This document shows positions 1-8,032 of a stretch of DNA of 48,734 bases, one piece after another (the stretch's first letter is position 1; every line of letters starts with the position of its first letter). Location of the stretch: assembly GCA_027314705.1 (NCBI GenBank), contig DAHVAJ010000014.1, positions 1 through 48,734 of the forward strand, written 5' to 3'. A program made the translations under genes and the position numbers. This DNA comes from Acidimicrobiaceae bacterium (lineage in GTDB: Bacteria; Actinomycetota; Acidimicrobiia; Acidimicrobiales; RAAP-2). The notes below the pieces were generated by a model. The model was not told where the DNA came from. It ran no database searches and worked only from the letters and a program-made list of their open reading frames with translations.

Positions 1-1247
1 GCGAACGTCCAGCCGTAGTAGCCCCCGGCCACCAACACCGCTTCCTCTTCGATGGGGTAGGAGGTGGTTGGCAGTCCCTGGCACATCGCAGCGACGACGG
101 CAGAGCGTGTGGCACTCGGTCCGAGGCCGAAGAGCTGCGGGTCGAGCGGCTGGTACCACACCCACGCCAGCGCGTTGACGCCGCTCCCAGCGCAGTCCAG
201 CGGGCCGGCCGTCCCGTCGGCGTACCCGACGACGGGCAGCCAACATTCCGTAGTGGCAGGAGGCGCAGTGGCGCCAGGCAGGACGGCCGACGTCGACGGT
301 TGCTGGACCGGGGCGTCGAAACCGAAGGTCTGCCCGTCCTTGGCGGCCAACCAGTAGCCCCCGGTCGCCGGGTCGGTAGCCATGGCGACCACCGAGGTGC
401 CGGGAGGCGGTTGACCGCCCAGGGAGCCGTCGAAGGTGGCATTACCGAAGGCGAAGATACCGCCGTCAGCGGCGGCAACGCGGTAGCCATCGCCACCGGT
501 TGATGCCGAGATGGCGACGACGGGCTGGTTCAGGTGGAGGTTCCCCGTCGACCCGTAGAACGGCGCTCCGAAACTGAAGACCCCGCCGTCCGCTGCGACC
601 TCCCAGTACCCGCCCGTCGCCGGATCCACTGCCATGCCGACCACGGGCTGGTTGAGCGAGCGGCCACCCATGGAACCGTAGAACTGGGCGTCGCCGAAGG
701 CGAAGACGCCACCATCAGCGGCGACTTCCCAGTACCCGCCGTTGTCGGGAGTTGGGGCGATGCCCACGACGGGGGCGTTCAGGTGCCGGCCTCCCATCGA
801 GCAGTAGAACCTGGCGTTCCCGAACGCAAAGACGCCGCCATCCGCTGCCACTACCCAGTAGCCCTCGGCGTCGGACGTCGAAGCGATAGCCACGACGGGC
901 TGGTTCAGCGCATCGTCGTACTGACCGATGCCGATATTCCAGACCTGCGCATGCGAGCCGTAGAAGGGTGCGGCTCCATAGGGGAACACGTTGCCGAACG
1001 CGCTGACCTGCCAGTAGGAGCCATTGCCGGCGGAGGCGATCCCGACGGTTCCGTCGGGCTGTGGGCCGGTACTCGACGCCGTGACGGGCGGTGTCGCCGC
1101 CGCGCCGGCCACCCGTGGTGCCACGGGCACGAAGGCCCCGAGCACGGCGACGCACAGGGCCACGAGCATCAGCCCCGCCCTGCGGAGCCCGCTGCCGGCG
1201 CCCGCTGATCGAGGGATCCAGGCATCCTGATTCACGTTCGACAGCAT
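1..1247 (-). CDS. Secreted repeat protein with 'GYW-VAADGG-F-FGDA-FYGS' repeats (C-terminus outside window)
   Basis: The reading frame runs off the left edge, so about 415 codons are visible. The N-terminus has Arg residues, then a hydrophobic stretch (LMLVALCVAVLGAFVPVA, about residues 27-44), which looks like a signal peptide. From about residue 75 it holds six copies of a roughly 48-residue unit with the core GYWEVAADGGVFAFGDAQFY and the linker LNQPVVGIA; the first and last copies are degenerate. This repeat is typical of exported Acidimicrobiia proteins and is probably a beta-propeller-like fold. After the last copy comes a Thr/Pro-rich linker, then a different region containing three Cys, perhaps a catalytic or binding domain. 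Two starts are possible: ATG at 1247, or GTG at 1235, which lies 7 nt after a TATGCT box and fits the leaderless pattern of this genome. The function is unknown; a cell-surface role is inferred. Confidence 0.8.
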   Translation of the reverse strand, partial: MLSNVNQDAWIPRSAGAGSGLRRAGLMLVALCVAVLGAFVPVAPRVAGAAATPPVTASSTGPQPDGTVGIASAGNGSYWQVSAFGNVFPYGAAPFYGSHAQVWNIGIGQYDDALNQPVVAIASTSDAEGYWVVAADGGVFAFGNARFYCSMGGRHLNAPVVGIAPTPDNGGYWEVAADGGVFAFGDAQFYGSMGGRSLNQPVVGMAVDPATGGYWEVAADGGVFSFGAPFYGSTGNLHLNQPVVAISASTGGDGYRVAAADGGIFAFGNATFDGSLGGQPPPGTSVVAMATDPATGGYWLAAKDGQTFGFDAPVQQPSTSAVLPGATAPPATTECWLPVVGYADGTAGPLDCAGSGVNALAWVWYQPLDPQLFGLGPSATRSAVVAAMCQGLPTTSYPIEEEAVLVAGGYYGWTF

Positions 1248-1424
1248 AGATAGTGGGCTCGCGAGAATCAGTACTCGGGCAGAGGTTGTGCCGCGGCCGT
1301 GGCTACCTCGCACTGCCCCGGGTAACCCCCCCGCCAGCCGTCCCGGTTCGCTGTCTGCCAGCATGACGTGAGACACCTGTTGTAGCCCACCATCGCACCG
1401 GGGCGGGACAGGAACACGCAGACC

Positions 1425-1840
1425 ATGGCCACGACCCCTGCACCGTTGGCCGCGCGCGCCCACACCGGCGTCGTGCCCGACGACGACCCGGCGGCGAAGC
1501 CGGTGAGGCGACGGTTCACCGCCGCCGACCAACTCGCCATGTAGGAGGCGTACGAGCAGCTGGCCGATCCAGGAGCCAAGGAGCGCTGCTGCGACGCGAG
1601 GGGCGGTACACGAGCCACATCGTGGAGTGGCGCCGGGCCCGTGACGCCGGGGTGATCGAGGGGCTCACCGCGAAGACCCGGTGTCCCAAGGCCAGGGCCC
1701 AGCACAAGGAGATCGAGCGGCTGCGCCTGCGCAGGAGCGGCTCGAAGACCAACTCGCCAAGGACGAGCAGGCTCTGGAGATCCAGGGAAGCGAAGCGGAA
1801 CTCTTGGCGAGGCCTCTCGCGGACCGATGATCCCCGGCAG
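1425..1840 (+). pseudogene. Decayed IS3-family transposase OrfA (HTH subunit)
   Basis: Three pieces of one OrfA-like protein can be read in three frames. Piece 1 starts at ATG 1425 and contains VRRRFTAADQLAM, then an in-frame TAG at 1542-1544, then EAYEQLADPGAK. Piece 2, from about 1583, reads ALLRREGRYTSHIVEWRRAR, followed by DAGVIEGLTAKTRCPKARAQ. Piece 3, from about 1732, reads QERLEDQLAKDEQALEIQG. In intact IS3-type OrfA proteins these follow one another (HTH, then a leucine-rich coiled coil ending in E-x-QGK). One stop and two frameshifts (near 1580 and 1730) make it non-functional. No OrfB (DDE integrase core) and no terminal inverted repeats were found. It sits just beyond the 3' end of a tRNA gene, a common landing site. 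The 177 bp between the repeat-protein start and this remnant hold nothing recognisable. Confidence 0.72.
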
Positions 1841-2041
1841 GCTGCGTGGTTCGCCGACCGGTTCCGGAACTGCCGGCCAGCGACCTTCGTCTTCAAGGTC
1901 ACGGTCGATCCCCATCGCGTCCTGGCCATCATCGGAGGCAGGAACGAGAACGAGGTCGTCCTGAACCCCTACTGCCTTCGGGGCAAGGCGACGCCCTCGG
2001 TCGTAGACGGTCCGCCTCGGTTCGAGAAGCCCCAGACGTAG
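1838..2041 (+). CDS. Possible gene remnant or small ORF, unrecognised
   Basis: Downstream of the transposase remnant an open frame ends at TAG 2039-2041. It reads like real protein (WFADRFRNCRPATFVFKV, then TVDPHRVLAIIGGRNENEVV). No start codon or ribosome binding site is evident at its left edge, and it is continuous with the second transposase frame only by chance. It may be the 3' end of another decayed accessory gene. No function can be assigned, and it could be a spurious frame. Confidence 0.25.
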   Translation, partial: QAAWFADRFRNCRPATFVFKVTVDPHRVLAIIGGRNENEVVLNPYCLRGKATPSVVDGPPRFEKPQT

Positions 2042-2122
2042 TCCGGTCTGGCCCGGGCGTTCCGGCGTGGGTCGGCTGTCGTGGGCACCTTGATTGGCGA
2101 CGAGCCTCGCCGACGAGATGGC

Positions 2123-2165
2123 GTTGACAAACGGTTGACAAACTCCCGTGTCAACCAGCGTCAAC
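2123..2165. repeat. Cluster of GTTGAC/GTCAAC repeats with an 8-bp perfect inverted repeat
   Basis: GTTGAC occurs at 2123 and 2135 in direct orientation, and its complement GTCAAC at 2151 and 2160. The inner pair forms GGTTGACA (2133-2140), an 8-nt loop, and TGTCAACC (2149-2156). It lies 35 bp from the 3' end of the tRNA-Ala gene. It may be a hairpin or a set of recombinase arm-type sites left by a lost integrative element; that is inference. Confidence 0.45.
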
Positions 2166-2199
2166 GGCGGCCGACAAGCCGCTGACCTGCGATTCCGAG

Positions 2200-2273
2200 T
2201 GGAGGTGATGGGACTCGAACCCACGAACCTCTTGACTGCCAGTCAAGCGCTCTACCAGCTGAGCTACACCCCC
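2200..2273 (-). tRNA. tRNA-Ala (anticodon GGC)
   Basis: The cloverleaf folds by eye. The acceptor stem is GGGGGTG/CACCTCC and includes the G3:U70 pair that marks alanine tRNAs. The D arm contains GCTC..GAGC. The anticodon stem CTTGA/TCAAG closes the loop CTGGCAG, giving anticodon GGC. The T arm is GTGGG-TTCGAGT-CCCAT, and the discriminator base is A. CCA is not encoded (CTC follows). The 74-nt gene reads codon GCC, among the most used codons in such a GC-rich genome. Confidence 0.93.
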
Positions 2274-2284
2274 GCGGGTGGGAA

Positions 2285-2290
2285 GAGGAT
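2285..2290 (-). promoter_or_regulatory. -10 box of the tRNA-Ala gene
   Basis: TATCCT on the minus strand ends 11 nt before the mature tRNA 5' end, the usual distance for a tRNA promoter. No clear -35 box was seen. Confidence 0.45.
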
Positions 2291-2493
2291 AGCAGTACCC
2301 CGCCGGCTGCCCGGAGGGCGTCCGGCGCGGCTCGCACCCCGCCGCGGACAACGCTGCGCCCCTCCTTTGTACGATGTCCCCCCGGACGGCGCCGCTCACC
2401 CGGCGTGCGTGCCAGGTTGCGGTCCGGCCGGCCCGTGCGAGGTCGTGCCGGTCCGGGCGGGCTGGGGCGATCATGACGACGAGAGGGGCACGA

Positions 2494-3696
2494 GTGAGCG
2501 ATTCGATGGAATTCCAGGACGGCGTCTTCGTGGCCGGCCCGGCGGCAGGGGACCGGCGTCACACGACCGGCGCCACCGGGTCGGCCCTCCTGGTCCGACC
2601 GACCGACGCCCTCGCCGTGCCGCCCGCCCCCGGGTGCCTCGCTCCGGCCCGGCCGGGGGGTGCCATCGCCGGGGCCGGCTCCTCGCCCCCCGGACCGGGC
2701 ACGGCAGGGGGGCGCACGAGCCGCCGCCGGCCCCGCCCTACGGCCGTCGCCGTGGCCGTGGCCGGAGTGCTCGGCGCGGTGGCCGTCGGTGCCGCCGTGC
2801 TCGGCGGGGCGACGGGTTCCCCCGGGCATGCCCTCCCCTCCGGTTCCGGAGCACTCTCCGGGGCCGCCGGGGCGGCCACCACCGCCCAGACCGCGCAGTT
2901 CACGCTGGAGGCCACGCAGACGGCCGGGGCCACGGTGACCACCCTGGTGACCGGCTCGGGCGCCTTCGACCTGACCCGCGGGGTGGGCCGCCTCTCCGCG
3001 ACCGTGCCCGCCCTGGCCCCTGTGGCGGGCGGAGCTGCCGACACCGTGACCGTGGTCACCGACGGTGCGGCCGTCTACGTGGACGCTCCGGCGTTGGCCT
3101 CCCTGACCGGCCGCTCGACCTGGCTCAAGGCCACCCTCCCCACCGCGAGCTCCGCCCACCGGACGGGTACGCCCACCCTGGCGCTGCTGGCCGACCCGGG
3201 GGCCCTCCTGGCGCTGTTCCGCTCGGTCGGGGGCCCGGTGACCACCGTGGGCCCCTCGGACGTCGCCGGCACCCCGACCACCGAGTACCGCACCACCGTC
3301 ACGGCCGCCTCCTTGGCAGCGCGAGCCGCCAAGGACGGCGCCGCCGGGTCGAAGGCGGCCGCAGTGCTCCGGGCCCTGGGGAGTACCGCCGTCCCCGTGA
3401 CCGCATGGGTCGGGACGGACGGCTACCTGCGGCAGCTGACCGTGTCGGCGGATCTCGTGCCGACCTCGTTCAGCGGGCTCATCGGGGGTGCCGCCCCGAC
3501 CCGGCCGACGAGCTCGGGTCCGGGCTCGGGCGCTGCCACCACGGTGACCGTCGGCTTCTCGCACTACGGTCAGCCGGTCGACGTCCAGGTGCCCCCGGCC
3601 TCCGAGGTGACCGACCTCGGTCCGCTGGTGGGCTCGCTGCACACCGCCGTCGCCGCTCTGGGCCACGCCGTCTCGTCCCTGGCCGCTCGGTTCTGA
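2494..3696 (+). CDS. Membrane-anchored secreted protein, LppX/LprG-like extracellular domain
   Basis: The protein has about 400 residues. A Pro/Gly/Arg-rich cytoplasmic-looking region (1-82) is followed by one hydrophobic segment (PTAVAVAVAGVLGAVAVGAA, about 82-105), then an Ala/Thr/Gly-rich extracellular domain. That domain contains TWLKATLP and YLRQLTVSADL, which recall the substrate-pocket fold of LppX/LprG/LprA-type lipid carriers. There is no lipobox Cys, so the anchor would be the transmembrane helix. GTG at 2494 is chosen because GAGAGGGG lies 5 nt upstream; ATG at 2473 is in frame and possible. A TACGAT -10 box at 2370-2375 would give a leader of about 110 nt. The role is not known; binding of a hydrophobic ligand at the cell surface is inferred. 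Confidence 0.7.
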   Translation: MSDSMEFQDGVFVAGPAAGDRRHTTGATGSALLVRPTDALAVPPAPGCLAPARPGGAIAGAGSSPPGPGTAGGRTSRRRPRPTAVAVAVAGVLGAVAVGAAVLGGATGSPGHALPSGSGALSGAAGAATTAQTAQFTLEATQTAGATVTTLVTGSGAFDLTRGVGRLSATVPALAPVAGGAADTVTVVTDGAAVYVDAPALASLTGRSTWLKATLPTASSAHRTGTPTLALLADPGALLALFRSVGGPVTTVGPSDVAGTPTTEYRTTVTAASLAARAAKDGAAGSKAAAVLRALGSTAVPVTAWVGTDGYLRQLTVSADLVPTSFSGLIGGAAPTRPTSSGPGSGAATTVTVGFSHYGQPVDVQVPPASEVTDLGPLVGSLHTAVAALGHAVSSLAARF

Positions 3697-3751
3697 GCCG
3701 ACCCCCCCCGGCCGTCGTCGGTGGCCGGGAAGGGGAGGGGGCCGGGCCCGG

Positions 3752-3757
3752 TACGAT
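3752..3757 (+). promoter_or_regulatory. -10 box of leuS, leaderless type
   Basis: TACGAT is followed by 8 nt and then the ATG of leuS. No ribosome binding site lies in between, so the transcript probably begins at or very near the start codon. Confidence 0.5.
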
Positions 3758-3765
3758 CCACCCCC

Positions 3766-6273
3766 ATGGCACGGGCCTACGACGTCAGGGCGGTCGAGCG
3801 GAAGTGGCAGCGTCGCTGGAGCGACGAGGGCACGTACGAGGTCGACGCCGACGACCCGCGTCCACCCTGGTACGTGCTGACCATGTATCCCTACCCGTCG
3901 GGCCCGGCCCACATGGGCCACGTGCGCAACTACACCTTCGGCGACCTCCTGGTCCGTCACCGCACCATGCTCGGCCACGCCGTGCTGTCACCCTTCGGCT
4001 TCGACTCGTTCGGCCTCCCGGCTGAGAACGCCGCCATTCGCACCGGGACCCACCCCCGGAGCTTCACCGACGCCCGCATCGAGGAGCTGAAGGAGTCCAT
4101 CACGTCGCTCGGGGCCGTCTACGACTGGCGCCGGGAGATCCGGAGCCACGATCCCGAGTACATCAAGTGGAACCAGGTCATCTTCGAGCGGTTCCTCGAG
4201 GCGGGCCTGGCCTACCGGGCGACCGCCCCGGTCAACTGGTGTCCGGGCTGCCAGACCGTGCTGGCCAACGAGCAGGTGCTGGCCGACGGCACCTGCGAAC
4301 GCTCCGGCGACGTCGTCGTCAAACGCGACCTCGAGCAGTGGTTCCTCCGGATCACCGCCTACGCCGACGAGCTGCTGGCCGGCTTGGACGATCTCGAGTG
4401 GCCGGAGCGGGTCAAGACCATGCAGCGCAACTGGATCGGTCGCTCCGAGGGCGTCGAGTTCGACCTCGTGGTCGAGGGTCGTGACGGGTCCCACGGTCGT
4501 CCCCGTCTGGCGCTCCGGGTGTTCACCACCCGTCCGGACACCTCGTTCGGGATGACCTACGCGGTGGTGGCGCCCGAACACCCCATGGTCGACGAGCTGA
4601 CCACGGCCGAGCACCGCCCGGCGGTGGACGCCTTGCGGGCCCGGGCCGCCGCAGCCTCCGACGTGGAGCGCCTCTCGGAGTCGGGGGCGGCCGGCCTCGG
4701 CAAGCGCGGCGCCTTCACGGGCTCGTCGGTGGTCAACCCCTTCACCGGGCGACCGGTGCCCGTCTTCGTGGCCGACTACGTCCTCATGGGCTACGGCACC
4801 GGGGCCATCATGGCCGTCCCGGCCGAGGACACCCGGGACTGGGAATTCGCCCGGGCCCACGGTCTGCCCGTCGTCCGGACGGTGCAGCCGCCCGAAGGGT
4901 GGGACGAGCACGGTGGCCCCGACGGTGGCCCGGGCGGGGCATGGACCGGCGACGGCGCCAAGATCAACAGCGACTGGCTCGACGGACTGGACATCCCCAC
5001 GGCCAAGGAACGGGCCGCCGCGTGGCTCGATGAGCAGGGCCTGGGCACCCGCACGGTCAACTACCGGCTCCGCGACTGGCTCGTCTCCCGCCAGCGGTTC
5101 TGGGGCTGTCCCATACCGGTCGTCTACTGCGAGCGGGACGGGATCGTCCCGGTGCCCGAAGCCGAGCTCCCCGTCCTCGCCCCCGACGACGTCGAGTTCC
5201 GGCCCACGGGGGAGTCTCCCCTCGCCACCCACCAGGGATTCCTGCACACGACGTGTCCGCGCTGCGACGGCCCCGCCCGGCGGGAGACGGACACCATGGA
5301 CACCTTCGTCGACTCGTCGTGGTACTTCCTCCGCTTCACCGACCCGTGGACGCCGGGGATGCCGTTCGACCCCGAAGTGGCCCGGCACTGGATGCCGGTC
5401 GACCAGTACATCGGGGGCATCGAGCACGCCATCCTCCACCTCCTCTACGCCCGCTTCTTCACCAAGGCCCTCGGTGACGTCGGGCTCGCCCCCGCCGGTC
5501 TCCGCGAGCCCTTCGCCCGACTGTTCACGCAGGGCATGATCCGCATGGACGGCAAGAAGATGTCGAAGTCAAAAGGCAATCTGGTGGCACCGTCGGGCTA
5601 CCTCGAGACCGTTGGGGCCGACGCTCTGCGACTCTTCCACCTCTTCGTGGGTCCCCCGGCAGACGACGTCGACTGGACGGACCAGACCGACTCGGTCATC
5701 GAGGGGTGTGCCCGCTTCCTCGACCGAGTCTGGCGCCTGTCCGTGCCGGCCGACGGCCCGGCCTCGACGGCCTCCGACGCCCTGGCGCCCGAGGATCTCG
5801 CGGTGCGGCGGGCCGTCCACCGGCTCATCGACAAGGTGACGCGGGACTACGAGCGGTGGTCCTACAACACGGCGGTGGCGGCATGCATGGAGTTCGTCAA
5901 CCTGCTCCACCCCTACGCCCGGTCAGACGGCCGCCACGAAGTCGTGGGGGAGGCGGTCGACACACTTCTGCTCCTCCTCGCTCCCATGACCCCCCACCTC
6001 GCCGCCGAGGCGTGGGAGCGCCGCCACGGCGATCACGTGCACGCCCGAGGCTGGCCGGTGGCCGACCCTGCGCTCCTCATCGAGGAAACGGTGACCATGG
6101 TCGTCCAGGTCAACGGCAAGGTGCGGGACCGCATCGAAGTGCCCCCCGAGGTGGACGAGGGGGAAGCCGAGCGGCTGGCGCTGGCGTCGGCGGCCGTGAT
6201 CGGCGTCCTCAACGGTGTGGCGCCCGAACGGGTCGTGGTTCGGCCACCGCGTCTCGTCAACATTGTCGTCTGA
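3766..6273 (+). CDS. leuS: Leucyl-tRNA synthetase
   Basis: This 835-residue class I aminoacyl-tRNA synthetase charges tRNA-Leu with leucine in the cytoplasm. The first ATP-binding signature, YPYPSGPAHMGH, is at residues 41-52 and the second, KMSKSKGN, at about 598-605. The inserted editing domain (CP1) carries the threonine-rich motif TTRPDTSFG at about 254 and GTGAIMAVPAED at about 345. The catalytic-domain motifs RQRFWGCPIP and DTFVDSSWYF are present, as is the C-terminal VQVNGKVRD. Length is normal for bacterial LeuRS. ATG 3766 is preferred over the in-frame GTG at 3721 because family members begin near Y-x-x-x-x-x-E-x-K-W, and because the -10 box at 3752 would lie inside the longer form. 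Confidence 0.97.
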   Translation: MARAYDVRAVERKWQRRWSDEGTYEVDADDPRPPWYVLTMYPYPSGPAHMGHVRNYTFGDLLVRHRTMLGHAVLSPFGFDSFGLPAENAAIRTGTHPRSFTDARIEELKESITSLGAVYDWRREIRSHDPEYIKWNQVIFERFLEAGLAYRATAPVNWCPGCQTVLANEQVLADGTCERSGDVVVKRDLEQWFLRITAYADELLAGLDDLEWPERVKTMQRNWIGRSEGVEFDLVVEGRDGSHGRPRLALRVFTTRPDTSFGMTYAVVAPEHPMVDELTTAEHRPAVDALRARAAAASDVERLSESGAAGLGKRGAFTGSSVVNPFTGRPVPVFVADYVLMGYGTGAIMAVPAEDTRDWEFARAHGLPVVRTVQPPEGWDEHGGPDGGPGGAWTGDGAKINSDWLDGLDIPTAKERAAAWLDEQGLGTRTVNYRLRDWLVSRQRFWGCPIPVVYCERDGIVPVPEAELPVLAPDDVEFRPTGESPLATHQGFLHTTCPRCDGPARRETDTMDTFVDSSWYFLRFTDPWTPGMPFDPEVARHWMPVDQYIGGIEHAILHLLYARFFTKALGDVGLAPAGLREPFARLFTQGMIRMDGKKMSKSKGNLVAPSGYLETVGADALRLFHLFVGPPADDVDWTDQTDSVIEGCARFLDRVWRLSVPADGPASTASDALAPEDLAVRRAVHRLIDKVTRDYERWSYNTAVAACMEFVNLLHPYARSDGRHEVVGEAVDTLLLLLAPMTPHLAAEAWERRHGDHVHARGWPVADPALLIEETVTMVVQVNGKVRDRIEVPPEVDEGEAERLALASAAVIGVLNGVAPERVVVRPPRLVNIVV

Positions 6274-6311
6274 CCCAAGCCCGCGGCGTCCTGCGGTCCG
6301 GGTCGGGCCGG

Positions 6312-7316
6312 TCAGCGGAAGCCGGCGAGCACCTCGGCCCACCGCTCCGCCGTGACGCCGGCCGGAGCGTCGACGTTGAACCGGTCCACCAGCCCGCCGT
6401 AGCGCTCCCGCACCCGCGCCCCGATGGAGTCGAGGTCGTCGACGACGGCGAAGGTCTCGAGGATCTCGTCGTCGACGAGGGCGGCCATCTCGTCCCACGC
6501 CCCACGCCGCGAGAGCCGGTGGAGCTCGAGGTGGAGATCCCCCCACCCGTGGAGTTCGAGCACCGGCCGGTAGGCCGGAGTCGAACCGTAGAAGGCGAGC
6601 TGCTTGCGGGTGGCGGCCCGGCTGGCCTCGGTGGCCGCGTCGTCCACCCCGCTCACCACCATCCCCGGGAGGGACACCTCGACGTCGGCCCGGACCCGCC
6701 CTCCGGCCGCCAGGCCGCGCTCGAGCGCCGGGAGTGTCACCTCCCGCAGGTACCGCTCGGTGGTGAAGGCGTGGGCCAGCAGACCGTCGGCCACCTCGCC
6801 GGCGACCTCGGTCATCTTCGGGCCCACGGCGGCCAGGAAGAGGGCCGGATTGCCGTAGGGGTTGGGGCCGGGGTCGAACATGGGCGTCATGAGCGTGTGG
6901 CGGTAGAACTCGCCGCGGAACGCCAGCCTCGTGCCGTCGGCCCAACTGGCCCAGATGGCCCGTACGGCGAGGACCAACTCGCGCATTCTCGGCGCCGGGT
7001 GCGACCAGGGCATGGAGAACCGCTTCTCGACGTGGGGCTTGATCTGCGAGCCGAGGCCGAGCACGAATCGCCCTCGGCTCAGGGTCTGGAGATCGTTGGA
7101 CACCATGGCCAGGGTCATGGGGTTGCGGGCGAAGGCCACGGCGATTCCGGTTCCCACCTGGAGGCGCTCGGTGTGCTCGGCGGCGAGGACGAGGGGGAGG
7201 AAGGGATCGTGACCGGTTTCGGCCGACCAGATGCCGTCGTAGTCCGCCGCTTCCGCCGCCCGGGCCTGGGCCACCACGCCCGAGGGCTCGAATCCCACGG
7301 TGCCGTCGACGCGCAT
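6312..7316 (-). CDS. LLM-class F420-dependent oxidoreductase
   Basis: The protein has 334 residues and the luciferase-like TIM-barrel fold. It begins VDGTVGF, then shows DYDGIWSAETGHDPFLPL, the strand VGTGIAVAFARNPMTLA, SRGRFVLGLGSQIKPHVEKR and FLAAVGPKMTEVAGEVADG. Actinobacterial proteins of this subfamily mostly use cofactor F420 for hydride transfer; the substrate here is unknown. The ATG at 7316 is preceded by TACCGT (7327-7322) with 5 nt between, fitting a leaderless start. It is convergent with leuS (38-bp gap) and divergent from the DUF1707 gene. A second LLM protein is encoded at 37726. Confidence 0.88.
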   Translation of the reverse strand: MRVDGTVGFEPSGVVAQARAAEAADYDGIWSAETGHDPFLPLVLAAEHTERLQVGTGIAVAFARNPMTLAMVSNDLQTLSRGRFVLGLGSQIKPHVEKRFSMPWSHPAPRMRELVLAVRAIWASWADGTRLAFRGEFYRHTLMTPMFDPGPNPYGNPALFLAAVGPKMTEVAGEVADGLLAHAFTTERYLREVTLPALERGLAAGGRVRADVEVSLPGMVVSGVDDAATEASRAATRKQLAFYGSTPAYRPVLELHGWGDLHLELHRLSRRGAWDEMAALVDDEILETFAVVDDLDSIGARVRERYGGLVDRFNVDAPAGVTAERWAEVLAGFR

Positions 7317-7368
7317 GGGCCACGGTACCAAGGGCGGGGGGCACCTCCCGGGAAAAAAAGCATTCTGA

Positions 7369-7381
7369 GTAGTTGCACTAC
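7369..7381. promoter_or_regulatory. Small palindrome in a divergent intergenic region
   Basis: GTAGT-TGC-ACTAC is a perfect 5-bp inverted repeat in the only A/T-rich patch between the LLM gene and the DUF1707 gene. It could be an operator; no regulator is assigned. Confidence 0.3.
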
Positions 7382-7408
7382 CACGTTCAGTGAGGGGAGA
7401 ATGGATCT

Positions 7409-8032
7409 GTGACCACGGTGCCCCTGCAACAGGCGCCACGACGGCCGGCGCCCCGCCCTGTCCCCGAGCTGCAGCTCGGGGACGATGGCCTGCCCCTCCC
7501 CGGGGCGCTGCGGTTCGCCGGTGCGCCGCCGCCCCCACCCCCGCCACCTCCCGTCCACGTCCCCGGTGGGCCCGCCCCCGTGTCCGACGCGGACCGCAAC
7601 CGCTACGGCGCGCTCCTCGATCGGGCGGCCGAACGCGGGCTCCTCGACGCCGCCGAGTACCAGGTGCGCCTGGTGGCACTGGCCGAGGCCACCACGCTCG
7701 AGCAGATGCACCGGATCGTGACCGAGCTACCGGTCTTCTCCGCTCCGCCCGCCAAGCAGCGGGGCGGCCGCGCCGGGCGGCTGCGCCGGGCGCCGCACCC
7801 GGTCTCCCCGCTGCCCGTGCCTCCCGGCGGCGAGCCGGTGGCGGCCGTGACCGGGCCGACGGCAGCCGGGGTGCCCGCCCACCGCAACTCGTGGCTCGTC
7901 CTCGTGGCCCTGGTAGCGGTGCTGGTCGTCTCGCTGGTGGTCCTGGCCGTGGTGGCCGCCCACCTCGCCCACCCGGCGTCGGGTGCCCTGGCCACCCCGG
8001 CGGCCCGGGTGCTCAGCTCCCTTCGTCTCTGA
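7409..8032 (+). CDS. DUF1707-type small membrane protein
   Basis: The protein has 207 residues. A Pro-rich N-terminus includes a run of nine Pro (about 41-49). It is followed by a DUF1707-like helical motif, VSDADRNRYGALLDRAAERG and DAAEYQVRLVALAEATTLEQ (about 57-105). A basic linker and one C-terminal transmembrane helix (LVLVALVAVLVVSLVVLAVV, about 166-190) follow. DUF1707 modules occur in many actinobacterial membrane proteins; their role is not established. GTG 7409 has GAGGGGAG nine nt upstream. The last 20 bp overlap the 3' end of the convergent PAC2 gene. Confidence 0.75.
   Translation: MTTVPLQQAPRRPAPRPVPELQLGDDGLPLPGALRFAGAPPPPPPPPPVHVPGGPAPVSDADRNRYGALLDRAAERGLLDAAEYQVRLVALAEATTLEQMHRIVTELPVFSAPPAKQRGGRAGRLRRAPHPVSPLPVPPGGEPVAAVTGPTAAGVPAHRNSWLVLVALVAVLVVSLVVLAVVAAHLAHPASGALATPAARVLSSLRL

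Noticed and set aside
1268-2224. 318-codon minus-strand frame over the transposase remnant
   Set aside because: It starts inside the tRNA gene and has no recognisable motif; the plus strand carries OrfA pieces. GC-rich DNA yields such frames by chance.
2148-4025. Very long open frame on the plus strand across tRNA-Ala and into leuS
   Set aside because: It is an Arg/Gly/Pro-rich shadow of the 2494-3696 gene and leuS, and crosses the tRNA; the other frame has clear domain motifs.
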